64,000 nucleotides of DNA, taken from the NCBI GenBank assembly GCA_022749755.1, contig CM040451.1, forward strand, positions 14,583,871-14,647,870, given 5' to 3'. The notes under the pieces are model-generated. The model made no database searches and was not told the DNA's origin. It saw nothing but the letters and a program-made list of their open reading frames with translations. Shown here in pieces: positions 46,701 through 60,115 of the stretch. The position numbers and the translations under genes were made by a program. Position 1 is the first letter of the stretch; every line of letters starts with the position of its first letter. The stretch comes from Azadirachta indica. Its lineage: Eukaryota; Streptophyta; Magnoliopsida; Sapindales; Meliaceae.

Positions 46701-48342
46701 TGTAAAATTAGTCAATCAAGACTACGCACCCTCGGACTGCCGCCACCCTTGTTCTCCTTCCTACGTCAACAATGATCAGTTTGTGTGCTGAAAAGTAAAT
46801 GAAAAATAAATAGAGAAAAAATGGAAGAACAAAAAGGGAAATTTTCATTATAACTTATATTTGTAGGGAATAAGTTTTATATATAATCACCTTCATAAAT
46901 TTCTTTTATAACTCGTTAACAACACAAAATTGGACACAATTACCTTCACAGCAAAAAAAAAAAAAAAAAAAAAAGTTTAAAGAATGTTTTTAGAGCTGAA
47001 CCTGGGACTTCTCCAACCATTGACAATAAAAAAAAAAATTCTTGCAGTAATAGTTTGCTGATTATATTTATTATTATTTTTTAAGTAAAGCACGTACTCA
47101 AAACTGCAGGTTCATTGCTAAACAGCGTGTAACTCGAAAGTGTAGTTATTAGCGTAAAATAATAGATGCAGGACTTTTTCTTTCTTTTTTTAAGATATGC
47201 GATAATTTTATCTAATTTTATATTTTTGATTAATTATAAAAGAAATTTATAAAGGCGGTTATATATAGAAATTGCCTACAATATAAGTTATAAATGAAGA
47301 TTTTACTAAAGAAAAAAGAGCCACGAGAAAAGAGAACAAAAGATAAAAAAAAAAAAAAGGCATAAAAAAAGAAATAAAAAAAATTGAGTCATGATTTATC
47401 TCTCTATAGTGAATGTGCTGTATTTTGATAGATATTGTGGATCTAGATTATTTCTTTTTGGGTAGATGATATCAAAAGTTATTTTTGAAATTGTTAGGAT
47501 ATCAAAAAAGAAAAAAAAGCACGATTTGTAGCTCATTTATATAAAAAGCGAGTGTTCAAATTTGTAGGATTTCTTACAATGGACATGAATTGTGAGTGGG
47601 GTAAATAAAATTTGATCATGCTTGAGATTGCATAAAGTAATTGATAAGGTCATGATTTATTCCTATTGAGTACTATTTGACATATTAAGTGTGAGATCTA
47701 TTTATACTTGTGCTACAGAGTTTGATAATTTTGGTCAATTTTTTTTTACGAGAGTGGAAAATTTTAATTGAGAATGTTTTAAAGAACTTTGTGTCAATAT
47801 AACGACTGTCTTTTATTCTATATAGAAATTATAGTATGCTATTCTTCTAACCACGCAAATTGAAGTGCAACTAAAACTTGATATAAATAGAGTTCTTATG
47901 AAGGTTATTGACAATATAGCAAAAGTTGGTTAGGAGGTAGTGATTCAAGACGTCCATGAGACAATTGAAGATGCACTAGAAATTGTGAAAAAAGAGGCAT
48001 CACTTGATTTTGATTTCAATTTTGATGCTAATAATGTGATTGAGCATGTGGAGGAAGTTCAAGCCATAGACAAACCACCATTCATATTGAAAACAATAGA
48101 GTACGTTTTGTCTAGATAAAATTAATTGGCGAGCATGTTGAGCAATGTTTTAGAAGAGTTACAAGAAGCTTGGAGGTTCCTAAGAAGAAATGTTTTAGAA
48201 GAACCACCAACAAATACAAAATGAAGATTAAACATGGTTATTTTTCACTTTTGAGTCTCCAAAAGCTTGAGTTGTAGGGTGATTTATAGTGTTGCACTAT
48301 GAGTTTCATCAAGTAGAAATAATTCGAGGACATGTTTTCTTT

Positions 48343-48354
48343 AAAAGAAGGGAA
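48343..48354 (+). other. Polypurine tract of the LTR element
   Basis: AAAAGAAGGGAA directly before the right LTR; the expected primer site for plus-strand DNA synthesis. Confidence 0.6.
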
Positions 48355-48356
48355 TA

Positions 48357-48711
48357 TAATATAGGACAAAAATAGGGTTCAAATATGTTAGGAATATTTT
48401 ATATTTGCAATTTGATCGTAATCATGCTTAATAGGTTATTTAAATTTTTATTTATAAAATTTTTACTTACGTATTTGAATTTGAGTTATCCTTACTATAA
48501 ATAAGTATTTGTGTTATTTGCTATTTAGTATTTTGAATTAATCAATAAAATCCCTCTCCAATTTATTTGTTATAATATGAGACTGTTATTTAGACACTCG
48601 TGTTATTGAATAGTTTAAATTATACCGATACTTAATCTCGTTTCTATAATGATATTTAATCTATCATGTTAAAGAACCGAATTAAATTTGACCTTCAATA
48701 AGGTGTTTTAT
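48357..48711 (+). repeat. Right LTR (approximate ends)
   Basis: Carries TTTTGAATTAATCAATAAAAT, matching the left copy, and ends around GTTTTATCTCG. Confidence 0.65.
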
Positions 48712-50620
48712 CTCGTTTACTTCACTTTCTTTCATATCCCTTGATCTCGTGACTTCTTGTTATCATAAATGGCTAGTTACATGGCTTCAAAGAGTGTGAG
48801 AAGGATGATTAAGGTTTAGGGTTTAGAATTTATTGAAGTATTCTTACTTAATGTGTTCCTTGGTTGGCAATGGCTGACAATAGAAACCTGCAATGCTGCC
48901 TATTTTCTGCTTTTCTTTTTCCTTTTTTGAGTTTTTCTTCATCATATGTGGATTTATATACTCGTTGATTTTAAGACAACCTTGATAAATCCAAATAACA
49001 TACAATATCGGACAATTTACTATGTAGAAGTAGCTAAAATATTTTGTCTAACATTGAATTTCATTTAGTTCTTTTTTTTTAAACACAATGGGTTAGATGT
49101 CTATTTGATATAACTTTTTAACTACATCTTCTTTTAGTAGATTTTTGTTTGCCAATTTAATTTTTATAACTGGAGTTTTTAATAAAGGATTATTGATTAT
49201 TTGGGTATAACAAATAATTTTTAAGAAAAATTGAGTAATTATTTTAATAGATGAACTTTTAAGGTTATATTTTAAGAAAATAACTTGAAAATTTTAAATT
49301 AAAATAAGGATATTTTAGATAATTTAACTTTCTAAAAAAATTTAAATAATTTTACTAGTAAAAAACTCAAATTTTAGATTTTTTTTAATAGAAGAAAAAT
49401 GATTTTTTTTTAATTTTTAAAAAAAAAATTGAAAAAGGATTTTAACATTAAATAAACTCTTTTAACTAATAAAAAAAAGTCAAACTAAATGGATATTAAA
49501 TAACAACTTAGAAAACAAGAGTATCAAGATAATAATCTAACTAAGAGCACAATAAAAAAAATAAATATTTTATTCATTTAAATACCACTTAAAAATGATG
49601 TCATTGTGTGAATTTACTAAACTTTCCAAATATATTTTGAAACATGTATAATTTTATTTAGGTAAGTTAAAAGATTTATTTTCTTATCTTATTATCATTT
49701 ACTAGCTACTAAGTACGCACATATATTTATTCAAGATAAAAGTTCAGATCAACATCGGAGTCCTTATCCATTTATAATAGAGGTAAACTTACTTCACTAA
49801 GTTAACTCCAAATTCAAATAAGTAAATAAAATCTCACCTAAACAAATTTCTTAAAATTTTAAATAACTTAATAAAAATGACAAAATTTTGTGCTTGTACT
49901 TTTATTGATGTTTTCCTATTTTTGATGTGACTAGGTAGGTCTTGGACTTTGTACTTTTATAGCATTATTGGGTTTTTAATTTAATTGATTGCATATTTCT
50001 ATAGAATCTTATAGGACGATATGTTTTGATTTGATGAAAAATTAAATACAATTATTCCACTCAATAATGCTTTGCTTTATGTACTTCCAAATTTCAAATT
50101 TATTTGAGTGCAAGCAATTAAGATCTTTCCGTAAACAATTCTCTTCAGTCCTTTCAATATCATAAAATTTTATTAAGATTTCTCACTTCTCTGAGAAATC
50201 TGTCATTAGCCTCAAATGGATTTACCTCTCAAACATACTCACCTTTGGGGAGTCTTAAAGCTAAAAGATATCCTGTGTGTAAATTTATGGGCGAATTTCC
50301 TGAAAGCAAACTTGCCAACTGAAGAGCTTGAGAGAGTAACAAATGGTTTTTCCTGAAATATAAAACCTCAGAAACAATGAAAACATCGGTGCGTAAATTG
50401 TGAGAGTATATCCAACTTGGGTGTAAGATTAGATGTGACAAGGAGGATCATTTACAACAGTTTGATTCCCAGCAGCTTGAGAAATCTACCACCTTGGAAT
50501 TGTTTTTCCTTTTCTTTTTCTCCCTTCTCTATGATTTATACAGTAAAGAAAGTTGAAGAATGCACAGGAATGTTAGACTTAGCTATATGATAAAAGATTT
50601 CGGACTAGCTATTACATTCA
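48712..50620. other. AT-rich intergenic DNA downstream of the TLC gene
   Basis: Poly(A/T)-rich and low complexity. A less AT-rich patch at about 50160-50480 has an open minus-strand frame (50229-50441) of 70 residues that I do not recognise. It lies just past the TLC gene stop and may include part of its 3' UTR. Confidence 0.45.
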
Positions 50621-53600
50621 TCACTGTCTCTTTGCTAATGTTTTCTTCAATCCTTTAAGAATCCTCCCAAACCACATCAAGTTCATGATAGCTAACGCAC
50701 ATGGCACAGCAAACACCAAGATATATCCGATAGCATGCATCTGAATGACCTGCAGAACCAATCGAGAGACTTGATGTCATAATCGGAACTCGCTAAAGTT
50801 TTAACTACGTATGATCTTTTTTATTGAATTAATCAAGAATCTTTTAATTCTATGTAACAGCTAATAAAGTTGAGTGGAAAGAAAAAATCGGACGGGGCGT
50901 CTTACCATGAGTCTTGACCCCTTAACAAAAACATTTCTTTGTCGACCCCTAATTAGGCTGGAAGGATAAAGTTACCTTTCAAGTTCAAGTATTCATAAAA
51001 GGCAATCTTGCATTACAATATATTGTCTTGTAAACTGTAAGTTAATATCTTAAAAAACATCTTTCAGAGTCTCAAAGGATCCAAAGACATAAATTTTGAC
51101 ATGTGACCAAAACTCACGGCAAGACCATTGTAGGAGTTCTTTTAATGAAATCACTCAAAAATAAGTCAATAAAACTGCCGTGAATAAGTCATTTATGATC
51201 TTAAACAAGGAAAACACCCACAAATATATCAAAATTAAGAACCAAAAACCCGAAAAAAGAAGAAGTAAAAATCAATTCAACTTCTAATTTTTCTTCAAGG
51301 TTTAATTTGGGTTTTTTAATTAGTTCACTTGGTCTTTCAAGTTTTGAGAATTGTCTGTCATTTGACACCCAAATTAACTCATAAAGTGAATATTAGTTGA
51401 TGTGTCAGCTAATGCACTTAATGTTTTGGCCAGCATGAGACATATAGTTGATGCTACTGAAATTTTAAACCAGTAATGTTATAATAAATTCTAAGATGAA
51501 CTGGCTAAATATTGGTTTAAGTGGCAAAAATATAGGTAATGCGGCAATCATGATTTCTCGGTCCCTCTTCTCTTGCCCTCCCTCTCTCTCCTCTTTATCA
51601 CCTGTAATTCTGTCCCCCACTTTTCTTTCTCTCTTACTCACCAACCACATTTGATCAAATGAGACAAGGAAAGATGAGAGAAACAGGTTACAAGGAGGAG
51701 AGAGCAAATAACAGGCAGGGAGGAGAGAGAGAGAGCTGATGATCACCATATCAACAAAGAATTACCCACATCAACCAACATTTAGTTGCACCATTCCTAA
51801 AATCATAGCATAACCAGTTTAAAATATTAACTACATCAGCTGAATATTGAGTACGCCAGTTAAGCATATCAAGTGACAAATTAGCTAATTGGATGTGAAA
51901 CAACAGGTAGATGAATTTGAACCAAGCACAGAACTTGACCCTTGAAGCAAATTTGAAGGTTCAAAATGGTTCTACACTGAAAAACAAAATGGAAGAAGAG
52001 GAGTTATTGGAATGAGGATCCACTGTCCATGCACAATTTAGAAATTATTAACCAAGAGAAGAGAAGAAAAAAAAAAGAAAAAAAAAGTGCAGAGAAGTCA
52101 ACATCAGCTCACTTTGGCTTTAATGGAATGCCAAGGGAAAAAAAAAACTATGGACTCTATGGACTCTCCTAACTATTCAATTTTCAATTCTAAAATAATT
52201 TCTCAACTCGAAGTTTCACACAGAAAACCAAAAGGGAAGAACAAAGGGAATTATTGGACTGACAATGAATGTTGCTATAAATGCAAAATTTAGAAATCAT
52301 TAAACAAAAAGGAATGAAGGAAAGGACAAAAAAAAAATAGTGCAAAAAAGTTGCCTCAGTTTTCATTTTGACTTAACAAACTATGGACTCTGTAGCTATG
52401 GAAAACTGAAAGTCTGGACAAAAAGTTAGCATCGAGTATATCCTAATGCAAAGGATAACGAAAGTCTGAACAGAAGAAAAATGAAGATTCACCATCGCAA
52501 ATCACAAAAAAGAGAATATTACAAGACAGCAGAGTTGTTCAATGCAATTAAGTTTCCACTATAAGAATAAAAAAGTAACATGTATCGGATTCAAATATAC
52601 AAATGCCAAATAGAAGGAATTACCTGATCATAGTGCAAGTAAACATGGTAAAACATGTAAATGAACAGCAGAATTCTTGCAATCTGCATTTTTTTGTAAT
52701 TCATTTCAAGAGAGTCCATTAATACGTCACCAAGTTCAAGAATAACAAATTTCTGTCATATTGAAAACAGCATTGCAATGGTTAACAAAAAAAAATCCCT
52801 CTATGATGGAAGTTCAAGAGGATTTAACTGACCAGCCAAGCAAAAAAGATGATGACACCGTTTACAAGGTATGCGGTGGACCTCTTCATACCAGCCATAT
52901 CAAGATACCTTCATGAGCCATAACAGATAATTAAAATCAAACTTAAGATCCTAATCAAAACTTAACTTGTACAAAACCTACCATCTCATATTAATTTCTG
53001 GAGTTGTCACCTCAGATATGAGCACCATGTATGTATAAAGCTGACCTTCTCCAGAAAACATAGAATATGCTACTGCAATTCCAGAAAGAGAATGATGGAT
53101 GACCTGAAATCAGATGCTACTATCTTATCAGTTGTATTATCATGCCTTTGAAATTGCATTTTATGGATTAACTATGGACTTAGTGCAAATGCGACCTTCA
53201 AGTTGACTCTCTTAATGTAACTGATTTGGCTTTTCAATTTTATCTTCATCACTAGTTTTAGGCAGACTCAACCCCAGGACATGAAAAGATAGTGTACAAA
53301 ATTGTTCTACAGATTTATATGTAGGATAATCTCACATTGATGCCAGGAGATTAAGAAAAAAACACATTGAAAAATCTTAATGCTTGATTTGAAGCCAGAA
53401 GCATCACTTATTTCAGTTTGCCTGAAGTATGCTATATATTCACTTATAAAAAAAGCATTACATGGCTGAAAAATTACTCATGTAAGAAAAAGCAAAAAAT
53501 GCATTGGTGTTTAATTGTTTGTCTAAAAGTGCAGTAAAGAGAATGAAAATAGAAAATGGTGAATTTAAAATCAATGACACTGTTATACTGATTTTTTTTT

Positions 53601-54829
53601 TTTTGCAAAAGAACAATGATAGTAAATGCACTATATCAACAGGTGATTGCCTTCTGTCCTACAAAATACACTTACATACTCTATTCCCCCTAAAGAGGGA
53701 TATAGCCAAAAAATCATTCCAAGATCCGCAAGGAAGTAACCAACAGAAACCTGTCAAAATCATATCACAATCAAGATATCAGAGCACTTATCATAAAAGT
53801 TTATCACACTTATTGAACTACACAATCAATAAAAACCATGAGAAATAATTCATGGCACATGCAACATCACCGAGGAGTTGCCTGTATTAACAAAGAAGTT
53901 TCATAACAAAAACAAATAATGATAAGATAGAAGTGAATCAAAAGCCAAAGGCAGCATAAACCATGCACATGATATGCCCATGTTTTCTAGCAGCTGGGTT
54001 TCTAACTGATAGCCACTCTGGTTTGCCAACAAAGTACATGGAATCATATTCAAAAAGTCAACTCTGGAAAATTTACATGCAGCATTTCATTGACCTATGT
54101 AATGAGAAAAATTGAACCTTAGTCTGCATTACCACATACAGCTGTATATAGAATATAAAAACTAAAAGCTTAATTGTCTCAGGCATAATTATTCTTTCAG
54201 AGGAGGAAGAAACTTCTCAAAAGGTATAAGCATATATTTTAGCTACCTCTCAAAGGTATGAACACATATCTTGGCTATAAGTTGAACGATTACAAAAATA
54301 CTCACCCCTAATCCAAAATTGGAGATCCAGTTGCTCCGGAAAGTAATAAGACCAGTAGGCCGTTGGTCAGAAAAGAGATCAGACCCAAACACAAGGTACA
54401 ATGACATAGCCGTGATAAAAATTGCATGAATTGTAGACATACCACTGTCAAAATTAGAATATTAATCAACATGGATGTAAGCAACAATTACCACAAGAAG
54501 AAAATGGGAAAATCTTGGTTATGTACTCACCGATTGTTCCACTCCAGTCGTTGGATTTTTGTAAGACCGTTATATGCCTTGAAGTAAAAGGTACTAACTA
54601 ACTGAGTAAGATCATAGACCTGTTAGAGATAGAAATATTTAATACGACATAATTAGGAGGGAAAGAAAGCAAATGGCAACCAGATTAGGTATAAAGAAAT
54701 GAAGAGAAAGAAAAGGTATACCACTTTGCAGGCCAATAAGCCAGCAAGGATGGACGTATATGGAATGAAAGGCTCTGCTATTAAGTAGTTCTTGACAAGT
54801 ACTTGAGCCTGATTTTGATAGGACTTAAT
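50621..54829 (-). CDS. TLC-domain (TRAM/LAG1/CLN8) multi-pass membrane protein, eight exons
   Basis: Exons, in order: 54829-54722, 54619-54531, 54444-54306, 53750-53676, 53103-52982, 52908-52833, 52683-52624 and 50749-50621. All introns are GT-AG and all phases join, giving 265 codons ending LKKTLAKRQ. The protein starts IKSYQNQAQVLVKNY and continues with EWNNRGMSTIHAIF, FGLGVSVGYFLADLG, LGGIEYVIHHSLSG (the His pair of the TLC core), TTPEINMRWYLDMAG, HVYLHYDQ and MNLMWFGRILKGLK. Several hydrophobic segments support a polytopic membrane protein. The family is linked to lipid sensing or handling; the exact role of this plant group is unclear. The expected start is out of frame: ATG at 54833-54831 is followed by one base before ATT AAG TCC, and an in-frame TGA lies at 54835-54833. 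Either the start is damaged, or it lies in an upstream exon I cannot identify. Confidence 0.9.
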
Positions 54830-56200
54830 ACATCACTGTCTGTTGAGACACTGCCATTGTAATTCCTTTTACTTTTAATTAGCAGATTTTATATTCCTTC
54901 TCCTCTACTTTCTCCTATTTTCTTCCCCATTTCATCTTGCTCTTGTAGCTGTTCCTCAACATATATCAAATCAGTCAACATTGAATGAAAACAAAAACAA
55001 CGGTTGAAAGAACTTTAGTTGTAAAACCCCATAATATTACAGAAATCAATTTTCCCGTCAACATTTAGAAACACACTTCAGCAGGAAGATTTCCCTTGCA
55101 GCATTTATTTAAATGATAAATGCAGAAGGATTTGCTGTTAATACTATTAATTTCCTTATAGTTCATAATAAAGCTACAATAGCATACACATAATTTTGAG
55201 GGCAAAAGGAGTTCATTGGCATACTATCTTTTTTTTTTCATTAAGAAATTGGTAAAATCTGTGCACAAAAGTTTTGCTGGGTATGAAACCAGAGGTCCTG
55301 ATACAAGTGGTGCAGAAATTATAAGTACCAATGAAGAAACTATTACACTATCATCTACATATAGAGTCCCCACTAAATCAGATTTGAAGAAATGCACTAA
55401 TCTGTCCACATTTCGGAATCCGTCAGCAAAAGAAAGCAAGAAATGAAATACATCTTGACGTGAAGCACATGGAAATGCGAAGAGAAAACAGATGAACAAA
55501 TAGATTCCAACCCAAAATTATATTTTCATACACCATCCTCACTGATGGACAGTGATCCCAACAAAAAATTTGATTAAAGCAAGTTGACAACATTGTATAA
55601 CCTGGCGTTCTTCACCAAAGAGCACAGAAACAGACACTCCAAAAGCAGAGTCAGATGAACACACTACTACTCAAAAAGTATTGATAGTAATTATTTACAG
55701 TTTCCTGATCCTCTGGCAGTGAACTATTAACATAACGAATCCTAATACAACAAAAAACAGAATCCGAGCAAAGGAATGAAAATAAACAAAATCAGTCAAT
55801 AACCAGAAAGCAAATCACGAAACAACAGATGTATTAAATAACGAAATATAATATTTTTCAAAAGCAGAGAAATCATATTGCAGAGCTCACCTTGAACAAA
55901 GGTGTCTACAAATCGAAGAAGAAACAAAAACAACCGATATAAAACCACGTAATGCAGAAGCTAATCAATGCAAAAGCCAACAACCAATGACCCAAAAGCT
56001 AATATCAGATATAGAAAACGCACTGAACCCACCAACCAGGAGGTTACTCTGTTCAATCCATGGGGGTATTTTCCACAGAATCTTTAACTAAACACAATAA
56101 ATGAAAAGGGTTTAGATTAAAATTTAATCATAGTAATAATTACAACGAAAGGAGAGAATAAGGTAAGGGGGCAAAAATGGGAAGTGGGGTTAGCTTAAAC
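54830..56200 (-). promoter_or_regulatory. Presumed 5' UTR, 5' intron and promoter region of the TLC gene
   Basis: A possible 5' UTR exon ends at 55891 with AAG|GTGAGC (minus strand), which would give a 5' intron of about 1 kb. The pyrimidine-rich plus strand at 54895-54945 lies close to the coding start. Two overlapping frames at 55216-55499 lack any recognisable protein features. No TATA box is convincing. Confidence 0.35.
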
Positions 56201-56329
56201 GTGTCGTTTTGTTATGATTTCTGTTTTCTCCATTTCTTCTTCTTTATCGAGTGTATTATGTGTGGATTGCATTTCTAACAAAATTATACCTCTGAAGTTG
56301 TGGCAAGGATAATGTGATGGTCCCATTGT

Positions 56330-56730
56330 CACGGAGGATTAATCACATGCATCTGGGTTTATGATTAGCAACTATGTATCAATATTTATAATCATATCAT
56401 ACCTAGATATATTGGTAAGATTGAATCGAACTGATTCGAATTGAATTATATAGTCAATTTTAAAAATTTTTATTATAAATATTTATTAATTGATCACTAT
56501 TAATTGATCACTAGGCAGTATTAATCGATCGCTATCATATTAATTTGGTATATCGATATTTGTCATGTATATAGAGGGAGGAAAGATTGAATCAAATTGA
56601 ATCATATAGTCAATTTTGAAAACTTTATTATCAATATTTATTAATTAGTTAGACAGTATTAATTCATCGTTATCACATTAATTAAGTTACAACGGACTTA
56701 GTACGAGTATGATATTTAAATTGTGTAAAT
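56330..56730. repeat. Local repeat with second copy at 57288-57460
   Basis: TAATCACATGCAT-CTGGGTTTATGATTA (about 56339) recurs as TAATCACATGCATTCGGGTTTATG (57293). Within the first copy, a segment with GAATCAAATTGAATCATATAGTC (about 56590) repeats an earlier one (about 56430). This is an unclassified AT-rich family. Confidence 0.6.
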
Positions 56731-56943
56731 TATTATGAAAAAATAAGCTAAAAGTAAGATAATAGAAAAAATTATTGAATTAGACTTTTTTGAATATTAT
56801 ATATTGTATGTATAATTTATTAATTTTATATATAAAAAATTTACCGAAAGTGAGAGTTTAAATAAATTTATTAGAGTATACTCTATAAATTTACTTATAT
56901 AATTATTAAAATTTTCTACTAAATTTTTTAAATTTGAAACAGG

Positions 56944-57149
56944 ATCAGTAGCCTCTTTTTTAATACAAAATTTTACATCAATTGTAAACCGTTAAATATA
57001 AACAAATTTAACGGTTGAGATTGTATTTAACATATACATTAATTATGCAGTAATTATATGATTAAATACAATTTCAACCGTTAAATATGTTTATATTTAA
57101 CGATTTATAATTAATGTCAAATTTTATATATAAAAAAGTTGTTGATTCT
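56944..57149. mobile_element. Fold-back MITE-like element 2
   Basis: The clearest copy of the family: the left arm carries AACCGTTAAATATAAAC and AACGGTTGAGATTGTATTTAA, and the right arm their inverted counterparts. Termini GATCAGTAGCCTC and GTTGTTGATTC are imperfect inverted repeats. Length about 206 bp. Confidence 0.8.
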
Positions 57150-59479
57150 ACCTCTTTAAATTTTATTATGATAAAAATAAACCCACTCTAATTTTCTAGG
57201 GCCAAGATTTTATATGCATTAATGAAAACTTACACACGACATACACTACAACAAAGAGAACGGGATCGCCCATGGACAGCACGAGAGGGTCTAATCACAT
57301 GCATTCGGGTTTATGATTATCATCTATGCATCGACATTTATAGTCGTAGATAGATCAGATCAAGTCAATTTGAGAATGTAACCATCAACATTTATTAATT
57401 AAGTAGGTATTATTATTAGTGTATCACTCTCACATTAGGTTCGATGTACTCAAAATAGGTATGACTATTAGATCTCGTAACCAATTGATTTTATGTTTAT
57501 CAACTAGTAACATTTACATCCCTGAACTTTGATGAAACAATAAATAGAGACGCAGTTTGACAAATTTAAACATTTTAATCCCTACTGTTATAACAGTAAA
57601 AAAAATCAACTGCAATTACATATTTATCCTTAAAGATGGAATAACAGTAAGAACAGAGAAGAAGCTACAACAGAGCAACCCACAACAAACCAATCCAAGG
57701 AATTTCACTAGCAAATCAACTCAAGGAATTTCATCATCACCCACTCATATAATGCGGTAAAAGTAACAAGAGATTCGTAATAATAAAACTAAACAAAATT
57801 CAACAGCAAATTCAAGCAATTTCAAAAAAATTTTAAGACCATAAATAGACTTGTCTAACACCAAATACCAAAAATCTAAGTCATTCCGCTACCAAAAGCT
57901 ACTCAAACATTGAAAATAAACAAAAATAACCACACACTAAATAGTTAATTCACCAACAACTATCAAGTTTGACGTCTTATCATTAAATGCAATTGAGAGT
58001 TGAGCTATTTTTGGTTAAAATTCACACATCGCCATCATCAATCGTTGCTTGAAGCACCCCCAACCGAAGCCTAAATCTTAAGCTTCATATTTTAGTTTTT
58101 AGAACAAATGTTATATTGATTTTTTAGAGAAGACCAAAAATAAAAAATAAAAAACCCTAAGGGCAATTTTTATTTGTGTCCTCAATTTTTAACACCTTAT
58201 AACTCTGTCGTAATAATAATATAATAGGATTTGAAATGTTAAAATTTATTAACATATGTCTTGATTTATTTTTTCACTAAAGTTTAGGGACTAAAAATTG
58301 ATGTTACTCTATTATCAATTTGAGAATGTTATTATTAATATTTATTTTAAAAAAAATAGGGATTACTAGAATACTCCTATCACCTTAATTGCGATAGACT
58401 CACAAAATTGTGATATAAGTAATGTTATATACGAATTTTTATTTATTAATGGTAGTGACCATGGATGTAACATAGTTATATTACCGTCACTTGTTTCATA
58501 TAATTTATTTTTGTTATTTTTTGTCAATTTTCTTTTTATTATTGCAAAATTATAGAAATTTGTAATAATAATAAACATTATATGATGAATTTGTATTAGA
58601 ATTTGTATATTTATAATACTTATTTTATTTGCATTAAGAGGTCTATATACATCGCTATATTTATTGAATATAATTTTATTTTTAAAATGAAGAGAACAAA
58701 TTTGAAACAATACAATATATTTTTTGGTAATATTTTACATTTTTTATTATAAAAAAAATGGCAAGTATATTGCTAATTTTATGTTGCTTATAACTTCATC
58801 ATTTTTAATTTGCACTAAATCTTCAGAGACAAATTATAATAAATACAATAAGTATATGTTTTGTTTGAATTTTTTATTAGTTGAAAAGGGTTTTTAATAA
58901 TATTAAATTTTTAGACGTCATTTTAGTTAGCATTGGAAAATGATTTTTAAAAATTAAAAAAATTGTTTTTTTTCTAATAGAAAAAAACTCAAAATTTGGC
59001 CTTTTAGGTATAGAATTTTTTGTACTTTTTTAAATTATAAAATTATCTAAAATACTCTAATTACTCAATTTTTTTCAAAACTTATTTGTTACAATCAAAT
59101 GATTAATAAATTTTTATTAAAAATTTTACTTATAAAAACTCTAATAATAAAAAAGATTTATTCTAAAAAATTTTTCTTAAAAAATTATATTGAACAAACA
59201 CCAAGTATTTTGATTATTTTTTATATATATGTTTTCTTTATGTAAATAATTATTTTAATTTAGTGACAATAAATAATGTTAGGATTTCTACCGAGAATTT
59301 GTAATGGGATCACATATAACACAATCCAAACACGGATAATTACATCTGATTTGAGTGATATTTACCCTCATTTATGTGGAGAAGTCTACCCACACTCAAA
59401 TATGGTGGACTCAAATATGGTGGGTTTCACATATATAATGGGTATTATTTTCTATAATTAAGAAATGAGGCTCGAATAG
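57150..59479. other. AT-rich intergenic DNA, no gene seen
   Basis: It includes the second copy of the 56330 repeat (57288-57460). Small open frames at 57557-57760, 58366-58710 and 59276-59461 have low-complexity or unrecognised content and are treated as chance. Confidence 0.45.
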
Positions 59480-60115
59480 GGATTACAAAATTCCCTACGG
59501 GGCCCAAACCCATGGGGATTCACCCTCAACGGGGAAGAATTCAGATAAATTTACAAGGAATGGGACAGAAAACAGAGAGAAATTAATCTCCAATTTATTA
59601 TTGGGACAGGGATTGGTTTACCTCTCCCCACCCTACCCCACCTCATTCCCTAATAAAACATAATATAAATATAATATAATTTATAAATTAAATTTTATAT
59701 ATGTAAATATAATTTTATATTATAATTTTTAAAATTATATATTATAATTAAATGTAATTAGTGATAAAAAATTATGAAGTCATGAATTAGTATTATAAAA
59801 AATAGAATATATTAATAAAAAGTAAAAAATTAAAAATTGAAAAAATTTTATATTGTGTTTCCAATAATATATTAATAATATTTTTATTTAAGTTAATTAA
59901 ATTCTTATATTATTAAAATTAATTTATAAAAATAATATAAAATAAAGAATTAATATGGGGATGGATAGCTCATTCCCCATGCGGGGATTCTCCATCCTCG
60001 TCCCATTAAATTTAATGGAAAATAGGACGGAGAATGCAGGTTAAAATAGAAAATAGGGCGGGGAATAAGACATGCTTCCCCACCCTTACCTCCCCACATT
60101 GCCATCCATAGGCTC
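59480..60115. mobile_element. Possible MITE-like repeat with G-rich and C-rich ends
   Basis: The two ends (59490-59640 and 59955-60115) are unusually GC-rich for this region and carry GGGGAA, GCGGGGATTC and CTCCCCACCC motifs of opposite strand bias around an AT-only centre. The arms are only loosely inverted, so the element type is unsure. Confidence 0.4.

Larger units (their letters stand above)
46355..48711 (+). mobile_element. Small LTR retrotransposon without recognisable gag-pol
   Basis: Two diverged copies of about 350 bp in direct orientation, at about 46355-46700 and 48357-48711, flank about 1.65 kb. Shared stretches include ATTATTTAAGTTTTTATTTA-like, ATTTTGAATCAATCAATAAAAT and GTTTTATCT near the ends. 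A purine-rich tract (AAAAGAAGGGAA, 48343-48354) immediately precedes the second copy, as expected for a polypurine tract, following TCGAGGACATGTTTTCTTT, a motif common before Ty3/gypsy 3' LTRs. The interior has one short open stretch (about 47940-48117, with IQDVHETIEDALEIVKKE) that I do not recognise. It is likely a non-autonomous or internally deleted element. LTR ends are approximate. Confidence 0.7.

Noticed and set aside
48816..48836. TTTAGGGTTTAG near 48820 as a further telomere-like site
   Set aside because: Only one and a half units; expected by chance in this sequence.
51465..51749. Minus-strand 94-codon frame in the last TLC intron
   Set aside because: It reads through a GAGA-rich low-complexity stretch and lies within a 1.9-kb intron.
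53942..54058. Minus-strand 39-codon open stretch inside a TLC intron (…YFVGKPEWLSV…) that looks protein-like
   Set aside because: The TLC exons on both sides join without it, the length is within chance, and I recognise no family.
55216..55499. Overlapping frames on both strands upstream of the TLC gene
   Set aside because: No conserved motif; they lie in the presumed 5' intron.
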